A stretch of 64,000 nucleotides of DNA from Candidatus Obscuribacterales bacterium (GCA_020634035.1 JACKCM010000001.1:930001-994000), one strand, 5' to 3'. Numbered from the stretch's first letter, positions 50,343 through 60,005 are shown. Made by a program: numbers and translations. The notes: generated from the sequence alone by a model not told the origin.

Positions 50343-53300
50343 TCAGGCGCCGGGGCTCGGATCTCGATCCCCTTCTTCCCGCTCACGACGGAGCTGGGCT
50401 TGAGCGGTACCGAGGTAGAAAGCGAGCAGCATATCCTTGCTTACCGCAGGAACCAGCTGCTTGTCCTCCTCGGCCACACGGTCGCCGAAGACTCGGGTCA
50501 GAAGAGCCGAGAGCTTGTTGGCTTGCCGCAGAGCGAAGAATCGGGTCAGAACATTGCCGCGTCCCGACTGGACAACCATGGCTTCGTTCAGACGCTCGAA
50601 GTCATAGGCGGTCATGTAATCGCGACCGGGAGCATAGGTGCGGAACAGACGCTCGAAAGCATCGATATCCACCTCGCCGCGGCCGTTGTAGACACAGTTG
50701 CTCAGGTCCTGGTGCTCTTCCGAGCCCGCCATGAGAATGTCGGGCACTTCGTTGTCGAAGTGAGCACGCTTCTCTTTTGCGGTTCCGCCTTTGAGCATGG
50801 CAGCTTCGAAGCGAGGCTGACCATCACGCATGCGGTTGCGCAGAGCGATCTTCAAGACCTGGGCGTTGCGGGCGAAGAGCCGCGACCACTTTGCCGTGCC
50901 GATGCCGCTCAGAGCGGTGGCGCCAAGCAGAAGACCTAGCAAGGGGGCGCCGCCGAAGAAGGAGCAGACAGCCAGCACCGCGGCTAGTGCCACAACGCTT
51001 CTGCCGTGCACACGACCCCAGAATGCCGCCCTTTCAATCGAAGCTTCGGCCCGGGTGAGGGTACCGAAGAAATAGAAGCGCTTATCTGAATAGCACTTCT
51101 TGCCCACCAGCTGCATGAAGCGCATGGCGAGCATGCGTCGGGCAGCCAGTGCCACCGGCACCACAGCCAGCGCCGTCATGAGAAGAGCGGCGATAGGCAG
51201 GGAGACATGACCGGTGACCACAGCCAGAGTGGCGGTGATACCAGCCAGCACGAAGGTGCGCAGGTCGGCTTTGAAGACCTTTGCCGTGACGGCGTGGGTC
51301 TCTTCGAGCTGTCGGGTCGGGAAGGTCTCGGTCTCTTTCCAGGGCGAGAATACCCGGGTGACGCCCTCGAGTAGAGGACGCAGAGCAGGCAGATGACGGT
51401 ACATGACACCGTGCATGCCACCACCGTGTTCGACCCAGTCCATGCCTTCTTGATAGTCGGCATAGGTGAAGCCTTCGGTTAGGTAGCGGTTGCTCTTGAC
51501 CCGCCGGGGAGCGTTGAGCACAAACTGGTAGAACTGGGTGATACCCAGGGCAAAACCGGCAGGCTTGGGTTCGGCGAGGATGCCGATGCCCGCATCGACA
51601 GCGTCGATGTCGCCTTCGTACTTGATCTCGATCTCCCGCGCCAGCTCGGCGTCGCCGCCGGTCAGCTCCAGGAAGGATGTCACCGGAGGCTCGCCCAAGG
51701 AGCGACGATACTCGTTATAAGTACCGGTGCCGTCGGTGCGCTCACGGAAGATGTCGCGCTCGGCAAGGTCGGTAAGGGTACCGTCTTGCTGATTCTCGAA
51801 GCGGGTCAGAGCCCGGGGGAAGTTGTGCAGGGTGAGAGCCCCACAGGACTTGCGCACGAAAGACCAGCCCAGCACTTCATAGCCGTATTTCTCGACGATG
51901 GGCCGGGTGTTCTCGTGTACGAAGTTAATCAGGTCGATACGCTCCAGGCTGCGATCCGTCCCGGGCTCAACGATTTCGTTTTCGCTCAGGACCAGTTCGT
52001 GCAGGCGATAAACCAGACGGAACTGCTTGGGGACCTGGAAAGGCCCGTCATGGTGTTCCCACTTCGAGCCCGGCATCCCCCAGAGCACGTCGTTGTGACG
52101 CAGCGGGGTGAGCAGGCGCCCGATACAGGGATGGCGATGGATGAGGCGCATCAGCCACATCTTGCGCTTCTGACCCAGGAAGCCGTACCAGTCTGCGTGC
52201 ATGCCGAGCTGAAGGGCCGGATGCTGAAGCAAGTCCTCGGTCCACTGGATGGTGTGGATGCGAGCGATCTGGGCGACGTTCACCTTGCGCGCCATCTGGA
52301 AAAGCTCCTCGTCATCCCAGTCGGGATGGAAGTAAGCGTAGTGGTCGCAGATGGCGTTGTGGTCCATGACGAAGAGCCAGTGCAAGAAGCTCAGACCCGG
52401 GCTGTAGTTCTGGTTGAAGCCGGTCAGATCAATGCCGGCTTTCTCGGGGTCATAGGGCAGATGCCCGTTCTCGTCCAGCCTGAACTTGCCGCCCTCGAAG
52501 GAGCGCAGCTCGTTCAGTTCACCGTCGTTGGTGCCATAGAGTTGACCCTGAATCCAGGCGTGCACCCGCTCGTTGAGCGGAGTCGGGCGTCCGTCGTCGT
52601 TGACACGGGTATGGTCCGCCGAGGTTCGATCTACGACGGCCACATCGTCGGGCCAGTTTTCCTCAGGTCTGCGCTTGAGCAGGTGAGGACAGACACCGAC
52701 CGCGTCTCGCTTGGTGTTGCCGCCGAAACCATGAAACTGGAATTGAATCCACCAGGCCGCCATGGCATTGAGAATGATGGCAGGAATGGTGATTTCGCGT
52801 CCGGTCTCCGGGTCGATGCGACGCCAGCGCAGTTTGCCCGCGTCCCGAGCAGACGGTGTCATCTCTTCGATGTCGGGGCGGATGCGTCGGGGCGGGATGT
52901 TGGAGCCGAAACGGGTCATCTCGGCACCCATCTGCGGGTTCTCGGCGTCAGAGACATAGGTCCCGTCGGTGGCGATGTGCTGCGCTGCTGCTTCCGGCTC
53001 CTGACCATAGCGCTTTGTGTCGTTGGCGGCATAGTCATAGGGGTCGGTGAGGGCGTTGGAGCGGTTGAAGCGGATCTTCGCCAGCAGATAGAGCAGGGCG
53101 ATGGTCGGAGGCCACTTGTCCCAGGAGAACTTGCGGTTCGGGTCCCGGGCGAGCCCGCGGTTCAGGCTCTGGAGCAGGAAGTAGAACATTTTCCAGTAGA
53201 CATACTTGGCAGGTCCGATGCCTTCGCGGCTCGATTTGGGGCGCCAGAGACCGCCGTCGCCAGGGATCTCTCCAGTGCCGTCCGCCTGACCGCCGTTGCC

Positions 53301-54602
53301 GGTGTCACCATGGCCGGTGCCACCAGCTTCGCCGGTTCCGGTTCCGTTGCCTCCGCCGCCATGCCCGAAGGGGCAACCGCCGGGGGCGCGGTTCTCTGCC
53401 CGGGCGCTCTTGAAGAGACCACCGAAAGCTCTGCAGATCCAGGGCTCCGGTTTGTAGTCTTCTTCGCCATTGCGCAGGGCGACGCTGGCACGGTAGACCG
53501 GCTTGCGACCACGGTTCTGGCTGCCCAGGGGGCGAACGCCTTCGCTCAAGTTCCACGGGGTGAAGGCAAGACCATCCACCGTCTCCCGGGCGGCATGCGC
53601 CTCTTCGGAGGTGAGGTCCTGCTGCGGAATCACGAGCTGGGCGATGGTGATAAGCGGGGTGTTCCATTCCACCGAACCATCTTCGATGGGAGTGGATTGC
53701 TCGTTTCTGAAGAGCTGAATCTGGAAGTCGAAGACCACCGGTCCACGCTTGAGGCGTTCGGTCAGGTCGAGGCGAAGATAGTCATCGCTTCTGTCGACCG
53801 AAGCGTCGGCGCTGGCGCGGGGAACGAAGCGAAAAGCGACAGCGTAGTCGCCGATGGCATAGGCCGAACGGCTGAAATAGGTCTCTTTCGCCAGGCTCTC
53901 CACTGGGCGGGAGCCTTGCTTAATGACCGTGCGGAACATGCGCACGGTCTCGACGAGGCCGACGCTGGCAATTAGCCGGGGCAGAATCAGAAGCTTCGAG
54001 CCGCTCATGGCGAGCGCGAAGGCGATGAACTGCCGGACATCCCGAGCGTGGGAGGCGGAGCCGTTGGTGGCGAGGAAATCTTGCACACCACAGGCGGTGT
54101 CGATCTTGCACGCCAGTCCGCGCAGGTCTTTTGCCGTGTCGGCTTTGACCGTGCCCGAGGCGTTGGAGAATCTGATCACCGTCGGATATTCGGCACCGGG
54201 CTGGAACATGCCCAGGCGAAGATCTTCGGGCAGATCGGCGGCGACGACGAAGCGGGCGTTGGTGATGCCCGCCTGCAGCTTGGCGTGGAAAGCACGCTTG
54301 TAGCTGCCGGCGCCGGAGCTTTTCTTGTTGCGAGCCTGGACGACGTGGATGTCCCGGGTGGCTTGCTCAATGTAAGCGGCTTCGGTCTGGGCGCTGCCGC
54401 CGATGTACCTCTCTTGCCAGCCGAGACCAGGCTCGTTGGCTGTCGAATCTCGTCCGGAGTTGTCTTTCGACTTGCCGGAGCGATTGCCGAAGAGCACGGA
54501 AAACGGGCATTTGGTGCCTGTTCCCGACGCCCATCGTCGATAACGATAGAACTCGAAGAGTGCCAGCAAAGCCAGCACGATCATTACCAGAGTGATTGTC
54601 AT
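50343..54602 (-). CDS. Catalase-like domain fused to a fatty-acid alpha-dioxygenase-like haem domain
   Basis: Start at ATG 54602 (MTITLVMIVLALLALF), nine bases after GAGGAAG; 1,419 residues. Order: N-terminal membrane helix (3-20); catalase-fold domain (about 80-400) with the distal His in RAFHAKLQAG (H106), RFSNASG, DLRGLACKI, an Asn in FLATNGSASHARD and a candidate proximal Tyr in RGRKPVY; a Gly-rich linker (414-451); then an alpha-dioxygenase/COX-type domain with distal His in WWIQFQFHGF (H624), LFVMDHNAICDHY, HTIQWTEDLL, ADWYGFLGQK and the Tyr/proximal-His pair VYRLHELV (Y865, H868), as in plant alpha-DOX; then two or more membrane helices and a 150-residue soluble end with weak EF-hand-like helices. 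Inferred role: make fatty-acid hydroperoxides and convert them within one membrane-bound protein. Confidence 0.85.
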   Translation of the reverse strand: MTITLVMIVLALLALFEFYRYRRWASGTGTKCPFSVLFGNRSGKSKDNSGRDSTANEPGLGWQERYIGGSAQTEAAYIEQATRDIHVVQARNKKSSGAGSYKRAFHAKLQAGITNARFVVAADLPEDLRLGMFQPGAEYPTVIRFSNASGTVKADTAKDLRGLACKIDTACGVQDFLATNGSASHARDVRQFIAFALAMSGSKLLILPRLIASVGLVETVRMFRTVIKQGSRPVESLAKETYFSRSAYAIGDYAVAFRFVPRASADASVDRSDDYLRLDLTERLKRGPVVFDFQIQLFRNEQSTPIEDGSVEWNTPLITIAQLVIPQQDLTSEEAHAARETVDGLAFTPWNLSEGVRPLGSQNRGRKPVYRASVALRNGEEDYKPEPWICRAFGGLFKSARAENRAPGGCPFGHGGGGNGTGTGEAGGTGHGDTGNGGQADGTGEIPGDGGLWRPKSSREGIGPAKYVYWKMFYFLLQSLNRGLARDPNRKFSWDKWPPTIALLYLLAKIRFNRSNALTDPYDYAANDTKRYGQEPEAAAQHIATDGTYVSDAENPQMGAEMTRFGSNIPPRRIRPDIEEMTPSARDAGKLRWRRIDPETGREITIPAIILNAMAAWWIQFQFHGFGGNTKRDAVGVCPHLLKRRPEENWPDDVAVVDRTSADHTRVNDDGRPTPLNERVHAWIQGQLYGTNDGELNELRSFEGGKFRLDENGHLPYDPEKAGIDLTGFNQNYSPGLSFLHWLFVMDHNAICDHYAYFHPDWDDEELFQMARKVNVAQIARIHTIQWTEDLLQHPALQLGMHADWYGFLGQKRKMWLMRLIHRHPCIGRLLTPLRHNDVLWGMPGSKWEHHDGPFQVPKQFRLVYRLHELVLSENEIVEPGTDRSLERIDLINFVHENTRPIVEKYGYEVLGWSFVRKSCGALTLHNFPRALTRFENQQDGTLTDLAERDIFRERTDGTGTYNEYRRSLGEPPVTSFLELTGGDAELAREIEIKYEGDIDAVDAGIGILAEPKPAGFALGITQFYQFVLNAPRRVKSNRYLTEGFTYADYQEGMDWVEHGGGMHGVMYRHLPALRPLLEGVTRVFSPWKETETFPTRQLEETHAVTAKVFKADLRTFVLAGITATLAVVTGHVSLPIAALLMTALAVVPVALAARRMLAMRFMQLVGKKCYSDKRFYFFGTLTRAEASIERAAFWGRVHGRSVVALAAVLAVCSFFGGAPLLGLLLGATALSGIGTAKWSRLFARNAQVLKIALRNRMRDGQPRFEAAMLKGGTAKEKRAHFDNEVPDILMAGSEEHQDLSNCVYNGRGEVDIDAFERLFRTYAPGRDYMTAYDFERLNEAMVVQSGRGNVLTRFFALRQANKLSALLTRVFGDRVAEEDKQLVPAVSKDMLLAFYLGTAQAQLRREREEGDRDPSPGA

Positions 54603-54639
54603 AGTTAACAGCTTCCTCGGTTGATGGTTTATAGGAAAG

Positions 54640-54703
54640 GGCAAAGTCCCGGGTGCTGCCTGGACCTGTCTGCGACAGACAAATCAGGGCGGAGGACTTT
54701 GCC
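54640..54703 (-). other. Structured leader of the catalase/dioxygenase gene
   Basis: On the minus strand GGCAAAGTCC (54694-54703) pairs with GGACTTTGCC (54640-54650 region), enclosing an inner hairpin TGTCTG-TCG-CAGACA. The structure ends about 38 bases before the start codon and leaves the ribosome site free. It could be a regulatory RNA element, or the footprint of an inserted repeat. Confidence 0.45.
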
Positions 54704-55118
54704 GGGTCAAACTAACCAGTGCGAAAACCGCAGCATTCAGAAGAGCCGCATCGAAAGAACCGCATCACATCGGCATGTCCGGAGACATGGTCGGATGGGT
54801 TGAGTTCAGAGCGGGTGCAAGCTGTGGCTGTGGGTTTCGCAGAAATCTAAAAGAGGGATTCAAAGGGTATTTAACCCTACAAAATTCTGATGGCTGGAAA
54901 TAAGAACTAAAGGGCTAATTAGTTTTCACGTTGTCAAAACTTTCTCTCAAAACTAATAACATCGATATTGCTGATATCTGCTTGACAAGCCTGTTTCCTT
55001 TGAGGGCTTACCATAGCTCTATTCTCTTAGCTCTAGCGATTGAGCTTGCGAAGCTCACTCAAAGATTGATTTATGCTTAGCGTGGATGCCTCTTCGAAGC
55101 TGCCTGAGTCTCCCCATG

Positions 55119-55261
55119 GCTGCCTATGTCTCTTCAAAGCTGCCTATGTTCTGGCAACAAATATGTTGCATAATGAACTTGGTCGGCCCAATTGGTGATC
55201 TCTATAAACCAAGTGTTTATAAGGCATTACGAACATCTGTCGATGAGCAGACGAGTTTAAA
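55119..55261 (+). repeat. Dispersed repeat element, copy B
   Basis: Same ends as copy A (45746-45919) but in the opposite orientation: CTGCCTATGTTCTGGCAACA at 55140, the imperfect palindrome GCAACA-AATA-TGTTGC, and TAAGGCATTACGAACATC with GTCGATGAGCAGACGA at 55220-55255. An extra CTGCCTATGTCTCT copy precedes it at 55119. The right-hand inverted repeat of copy A is not preserved here. Confidence 0.75.
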
Positions 55262-55596
55262 CCCGTTGCCTCATCTAAAATGTAACCCGATTGAGCCGAT
55301 TTCGTCCTTATAGAAATCGCCTGTCTAGATGGTAGGAAATATTATAAAAGATAGTAGAACGGGGATGAAAAGACAGGGGAGAACAAGACCTTAGCGTGTC
55401 TGCCTCCCCTGCTTTAAAAACGGCTAGATTAGCGATTCGATTATTCGGTTCGTCGGCTGAGGCAACTCATTCCTGCCCTTCAGAGTCAAAGGACCATCAG
55501 GGTCAATAGACCATCAGGTTCAATGGACCATCAGGGTCGAAGTATGTGTTGACGAAACAGACCTTCCCGAATTCTCAATCGCTGATGAGTGCTCGC

Positions 55597-57405
55597 TTAG
55601 AGCAACTCCTCGTACTGGTCGAGGTAGCCTTCGAAGGCGTCGAACGCTTCCTGAATCGGCGCCGGCGTCGACAGGTCGACACCCGCTTCCCGAAGCAGGT
55701 TGATGCTGTAGTCCGAGCTGCCGCTGGACAGGAACTTCAGGTAGCGCTTCACCGCCGGCTCACCTTCCTCGATGATCTGGCGAGCCAGGGACATCGCGGC
55801 ACTGATACCGGTGGCATACTGGTAAACGTAGAAGCTGTTGTAGAAGTGCGGAATCCGCGCCCACTCGATGCCGATCTTGTCGTCGATCTCGACAGCGGGT
55901 GCGTAGTACTTCTCGTTCAGCCCCTTGTGAATGCCGCAGAGCACGTCGGCGGTGAGCGGCTTGCCGGCCTCCGCTTCGGCGTGGGCGATCATCTCGAACT
56001 CGGCGAAGAGGGTCTGGCGGACCAGGGTGCCCCGAATCGACTCGAGCTGATGGTTCAGGATGTACTTGCGCAGCTCCGGATCCGTGGTCTGCTGCAGCAG
56101 GTGATGCGCCAGCAGGGCCTCGTTGCAGGTGGAGGCGATCTCCGCCAGGAACAGCGTGTAGCCGCTGTACGGATAGGGCTGATGCTTGCGCGAGAACCAC
56201 GAGTGCATGCTGTGTCCGGCTTCGTGGGCCAGCGTGAACATCTGGTCCATGGTGTCATGCCAGTTCATGAGCATGTACGGCGGGGTGCCGTAGGTGCCCC
56301 AGCTGTAGGCGCCGGACTTCTTGCCCTCGTTCTCCATGACGTCGATCCAGCGGGAGTCGAAGCCGCCGCGCAGAGCGTCGGCATACTCGCTGCCAAGAAC
56401 GCTGACGGCGCCGATCACCTTGTCCTGAGCCTCAGGGTAGGAGATCTTGTACTCGAACTCCGGCACCATCGGCACATAGAGGTCGTACCAGGCCAGCTTG
56501 TCGAGGCCCAGCACCCGGCGGCGCAGGTCGAGGTAGCGCTGCAGGCGAGGCAGGTTGGCGTGCACCGTGTCAATCAGCGAGGTGTAGACGCTGACCGGCA
56601 GGTTGATGCCTTCCAGAGCCTTGTGCAGCGCGCTGTCGTATTTGCGCGACTTGGCGCTGAAGATGTCGAGCTTCACCCGGGCCGAATAGGTTGCGGCCAT
56701 GGTGTTGCGCCAGGTGTTGAACGTGCCGAACATGGTCTCGTAGGCACGGCGGCGGGCTTCCCGGTCGGGATTGTCCAGCCACATCGACGCCCAGTTGCCG
56801 TGGGTGAGCGGCGTCATGACGCCCTTCTCGTTCTCGACATCCGGGAAGCGCAGGTCGGCGTTGTCGAACATGGTGTGGATGTCGCGCGGTCCGGAGAAGA
56901 TCTCGGAAGCATCGGCGAGCACCTGCTCGACTTCGTCGGAGCGCACGTGCTGACGCTCGCGGGCGAGCTCATCGAACTCGTGCTGATAGAGCGCCAGACC
57001 GGCGTTCTTCTCGACGAAGGACGCGAGACGCTCGGGCTTGATCGTCAGAATCTCGGGGCTCATGTAAGCCATCGAGGCGCCGACCTTGCCGTAGAGACTC
57101 TGGACACGACCGAACAGACCCTGGAAGTGGGCGTTGGTGGTGTCGACGTCGGAGTTCATGCGGCTGTAAACGTAGAGCTTGCCGACCTTCTGACCGATCT
57201 CGTCACGCAGGGTGAGAGCTTCGAGCAGAAGACGAGCCGAGCGGCGCAGCTTGCCCTTGTAGGCAGCGATCTTGGGCAGAAGCGATTCGACTTCGGTGAA
57301 GGTCGCTTCGAAATCAGCCTCGGTGGCGAAAATCTTGGAGAGATCCCAGGTCATGTCTTCCGGGACGTCGCTCCGCTTAAGGGTCTTCAGAGTTTCAGTT
57401 GCCAT
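55597..57405 (-). CDS. pepF: Oligoendopeptidase F (M3 family)
   Basis: 602 residues, the usual PepF length. The zinc motif LAHEAGHSMHSWFS gives HExxH, and TLFLAEIASTCNEALL supplies the third ligand Glu. The N-terminal helical region (DMTWDLSKIFATEADFEATF) and GKLYVYSRMNSDVD are characteristic. Cytoplasmic metallopeptidase cutting peptides of about 7-17 residues in protein turnover. AAAGGTGA precedes the ATG. Strong C/G third-position bias. Stand-alone gene. Confidence 0.95.
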   Translation of the reverse strand: MATETLKTLKRSDVPEDMTWDLSKIFATEADFEATFTEVESLLPKIAAYKGKLRRSARLLLEALTLRDEIGQKVGKLYVYSRMNSDVDTTNAHFQGLFGRVQSLYGKVGASMAYMSPEILTIKPERLASFVEKNAGLALYQHEFDELARERQHVRSDEVEQVLADASEIFSGPRDIHTMFDNADLRFPDVENEKGVMTPLTHGNWASMWLDNPDREARRRAYETMFGTFNTWRNTMAATYSARVKLDIFSAKSRKYDSALHKALEGINLPVSVYTSLIDTVHANLPRLQRYLDLRRRVLGLDKLAWYDLYVPMVPEFEYKISYPEAQDKVIGAVSVLGSEYADALRGGFDSRWIDVMENEGKKSGAYSWGTYGTPPYMLMNWHDTMDQMFTLAHEAGHSMHSWFSRKHQPYPYSGYTLFLAEIASTCNEALLAHHLLQQTTDPELRKYILNHQLESIRGTLVRQTLFAEFEMIAHAEAEAGKPLTADVLCGIHKGLNEKYYAPAVEIDDKIGIEWARIPHFYNSFYVYQYATGISAAMSLARQIIEEGEPAVKRYLKFLSSGSSDYSINLLREAGVDLSTPAPIQEAFDAFEGYLDQYEELL

Positions 57406-57907
57406 AGTTGTTCACCTTTCATACCCGATTGTGGGTTGGATAACAGGTTGATTCGATGGATGAGAGTTTCAGCCAAGCTCTCCCCGCCTCGTCTAGCTTA
57501 TCGTCTTTGAAACAGGTTCCGTTGGGAGCTGTCGGACGCAAGCAGAAAAGGTTCCTTTACAGCCGCTCCAAATTACCGACGAACAGCACGTTTCACTCCG
57601 AGAGATTCGGAATGCAATGGGGCTATAGGCGCGGGTTCAGAGGGATGGAAGGATGCGGGTAGGATATTTCTCTGTAGAAACAATTTCACTTGGCTAGACT
57701 TCAAATGTACCGTTTAGCTTTGATTCTAAGCAATCAGAATTTCCGCCTCTTATATATTTCATATGTTCTTGACTGGCCCAGCTTGCAAGAGTCTGATGTC
57801 AAGCGCTTGCGCGAGCTTTAGCAATGACGGCAGAATGCCGGCTAATAGTGGGCCGGTGCGAGTTTTGTGTGAGTGCCGTGCAAGCCCAGCACTGCTAGAG
57901 GCAAATT
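57406..57907. other. Intergenic region, nothing identified
   Basis: 502 bases between the pepF start and the 3' end of the permease gene, both on the minus strand. It should contain the pepF promoter. No gene, repeat or RNA was recognised. Confidence 0.3.
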
Positions 57908-58768
57908 TCAGTTGATCGATAGCGATACTAAGCCGCCGAAAAGAACCAGGGCCGCTGCCAGTCTTCTTCTAAGCTGACCTTCTTTGAGCAGTCTTGCGCC
58001 TATCAGGGTTGCAAAGAGGATGCTCATTTCTCGCAGTGGTGCCACATAATAGACCTGGCTGCCGGTGAGAACAAAGAGCACCATCAAATAAGCCAGCGAG
58101 CGACAGATGGCGACTATCAGAGCCGAGAATTTATTCTTGGTCCATTCGTTGATAACGGACTCTCGTTTTGCTATTGCGTAGGGTGTGAGCAAGAGGAACA
58201 TGCCCGCCACCGCCGCATAGTCCACCAGCAGAAAGGGGATGTTGTGGTTCGAGATGCAATGCTTGGCCCAGACCGTGGTGTTGGCGATCAGCGCTCCGGT
58301 CAAAATTCCGAACAGAATCGGCTTTAGAGAGTGTTTCGACTTAATCGCCGTCCAACCGCCACCGATGATAAAAACGCCCGCGACAATCATGGCTATGCCG
58401 GCAAGAGCAGCTGCCGATGGGCGCTCGCCGAGAAAGAGAATGGCAGCCACCGTGGCTATCAAAGGACCGGTGCCGCGCGAAATCGGGTACATGACCGAAT
58501 AGTCGCCTATCTTATAACCCAGCAAAATAGCGAGGAATCCAAAGCAGGTGCAGAGCACGGTGATAAACAGGGCACCATATGCGGAGGCGTCAATGTTAGA
58601 GGCGCTCTGGTTGAAAACGTAGATAGCGAAAGGCGAAAAGATGACTGTGGCATAAAGACAGGATAGCCAGGCAAAAGAGACTACGTCTTCTGCGCGCCTG
58701 GCCACGGCATTCCAGCTCGCATGGATAGCGGCCGCGATTGTTATCACTAGAATAGCCATAGCACTCAT
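57908..58768 (-). CDS. EamA/DMT-family permease
   Basis: 286 residues with about ten transmembrane helices in two related halves. The first half begins MSAMAILVITIAAAIHASWN, the second around LKPILFGILTGALIANTTVW. PISRGTGPLIATVAAILFLG and VAPLREMSILFATLIGARLL are the conserved EamA segments at the end of each half (the latter with the R/P-x-x-E pattern). Inner-membrane metabolite exporter; substrate unknown. No clear Shine-Dalgarno. Confidence 0.85.
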   Translation of the reverse strand: MSAMAILVITIAAAIHASWNAVARRAEDVVSFAWLSCLYATVIFSPFAIYVFNQSASNIDASAYGALFITVLCTCFGFLAILLGYKIGDYSVMYPISRGTGPLIATVAAILFLGERPSAAALAGIAMIVAGVFIIGGGWTAIKSKHSLKPILFGILTGALIANTTVWAKHCISNHNIPFLLVDYAAVAGMFLLLTPYAIAKRESVINEWTKNKFSALIVAICRSLAYLMVLFVLTGSQVYYVAPLREMSILFATLIGARLLKEGQLRRRLAAALVLFGGLVSLSIN

Positions 58769-58919
58769 ATCAGTTATCTATTCTAGGGTTTCGCGGCGGA
58801 AAGCAGTGCTATTCAATATTCATAGGTTTTCATAAAGCGGCTGCCGAAGCCGTGAAGCGTGCTCCGTTCTAAGGTTGGCTGTGCATTAATTCTGTGCCGC
58901 CCGGCTTTACATCCAGTAT

Positions 58920-59618
58920 TTAATTGGGTCCGGCTGGTCCGTTGGGTCCGCCTGGACCATGGGGACCGTTTGGCCCCAGCGGTCCTAGAGGTCCGAGCGG
59001 ACCAAGGGGATTGTATCTTGGTGGAGCACCGGGACCGCCGCCTCCGCTGGCTCCTCCAGTGATGCCTGTTCCACCGGTGATGCCGGTTACGCCGGTGACG
59101 TTGCCTATTATCGGGTCGCCGGCCACATTGCCGGATATAGGGCCTCCGGTGGTTCCCGCCTGTACTTCTGGTATCTGAGGTTGGGGTACAGAAGGCTGCT
59201 GAGCCGGTTTCGGCGGAGCTGCTTCAGCCGGTGGCTTCGATATAGATTTCTGCTTAACAGGTTCTATGGGTTTCGCCTGTTCAGCAGGTTTAGCAGGTTC
59301 AGCGAGTTTGACAGGTTCTGCTGGTTTAGTTGATTCAGCAGGCTTAACAGGTTCGACTGGTGGTTCCGGAGTCGGCTCGACTGGTGGTTCCGGAGTCGGC
59401 TCGATCGGTGGTTCTGGAGTCGGCTCTAGCGGTGGCTCTTCGACCGGGTCTTCCGGCGGCGGCTCACCGGTGCCTTCATAGGGCGGCGAGGAAACCGGGG
59501 TATCCGGCGGCACCGCCTCATCTGCTGTCGGCGATTTCAGCCAGAGAAAGCCGAGCACGGCGGCGATCAGAACAATGATCACCCCCATCACCGTGTAACT
59601 GGTTTTCCTCATGGACAT
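58920..59618 (-). CDS. Single-span Pro-rich protein with a collagen-like Gly-Pro end
   Basis: 232 residues. One N-terminal transmembrane helix (YTVMGVIIVLIAAVLGFLWL), then a Pro/Glu repeat (TPEPPVEP and variants, four times), a Lys/Pro/Ala/Glu repeat (KPAEPVKLAEPAKPAE), a Gly/Thr/Val/Ile segment (GNVTGVTGITGGTGITGG) and a C-terminus of GPLGP/GPNGP triplets. Pro-rich stretches of this kind span the periplasm in TonB-like proteins, but no TonB-C domain follows. GAGGAAAG precedes the ATG. Probably an envelope-spanning or surface protein; the function is unknown. Confidence 0.65.
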   Translation of the reverse strand: MSMRKTSYTVMGVIIVLIAAVLGFLWLKSPTADEAVPPDTPVSSPPYEGTGEPPPEDPVEEPPLEPTPEPPIEPTPEPPVEPTPEPPVEPVKPAESTKPAEPVKLAEPAKPAEQAKPIEPVKQKSISKPPAEAAPPKPAQQPSVPQPQIPEVQAGTTGGPISGNVAGDPIIGNVTGVTGITGGTGITGGASGGGGPGAPPRYNPLGPLGPLGPLGPNGPHGPGGPNGPAGPN

Positions 59619-60005
59619 GGCTGCTTTCCTCAGATTTTGTCATAGGATATTTTATTCCGGTTTCATTAATGTTTGACGCTAACCTCTTCTTTTGAAATTC
59701 TTCAATCTCCGGAAACTAATTAAAACAAGGCCAAAGCGGATTGTTGCGCCACTGTTTACTTATCTGATGTCAAAGAATACATTTACGTTTATTGTTTTGG
59801 TTCCTGTTCATCGAGTAGATATTTCCTACCCCTATTTTTTGTTTTTTTCGAGAAACTGATCCCCTCATCTAGCTATTCTTTCCTGAACCCAGTTTGATTT
59901 CACCGCACCATCCATGGTGTCGTGAACGCCGGGCTCGGTTTTCTCGGTATGCAGTCAGCCACATCTGACTGAACGCAACGCAACAGAAAAGTAAAGGAGA
60001 GCGGA
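59619..60005. other. Intergenic region between divergent genes
   Basis: 387 bases without a gene. It ends with a strong AAAGGAGAG ribosome site for the TTG-started gene at 60006. Promoters for both directions must lie here but were not resolved. Confidence 0.3.

Larger units (their letters stand above)
54603..55596. other. Long intergenic region between the fusion gene and pepF
   Basis: 994 bases. It holds the structured leader of the fusion gene (54640-54703) and copy B of the dispersed repeat (55119-55261). Three short direct repeats of the type GACCATCAGGGTCAA(T/A) lie at about 55490-55537, just beyond the pepF stop. No supportable gene was found. Confidence 0.4.

Noticed and set aside
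51786..53975. 729-codon open frame on the plus strand
   Set aside because: Antisense shadow of the catalase/dioxygenase gene, same cause; no motif and no ribosome site.
55546..57510. 654-codon open frame on the plus strand
   Set aside because: Antisense shadow of pepF; Val/Gly/Arg-rich peptide of no recognisable fold.
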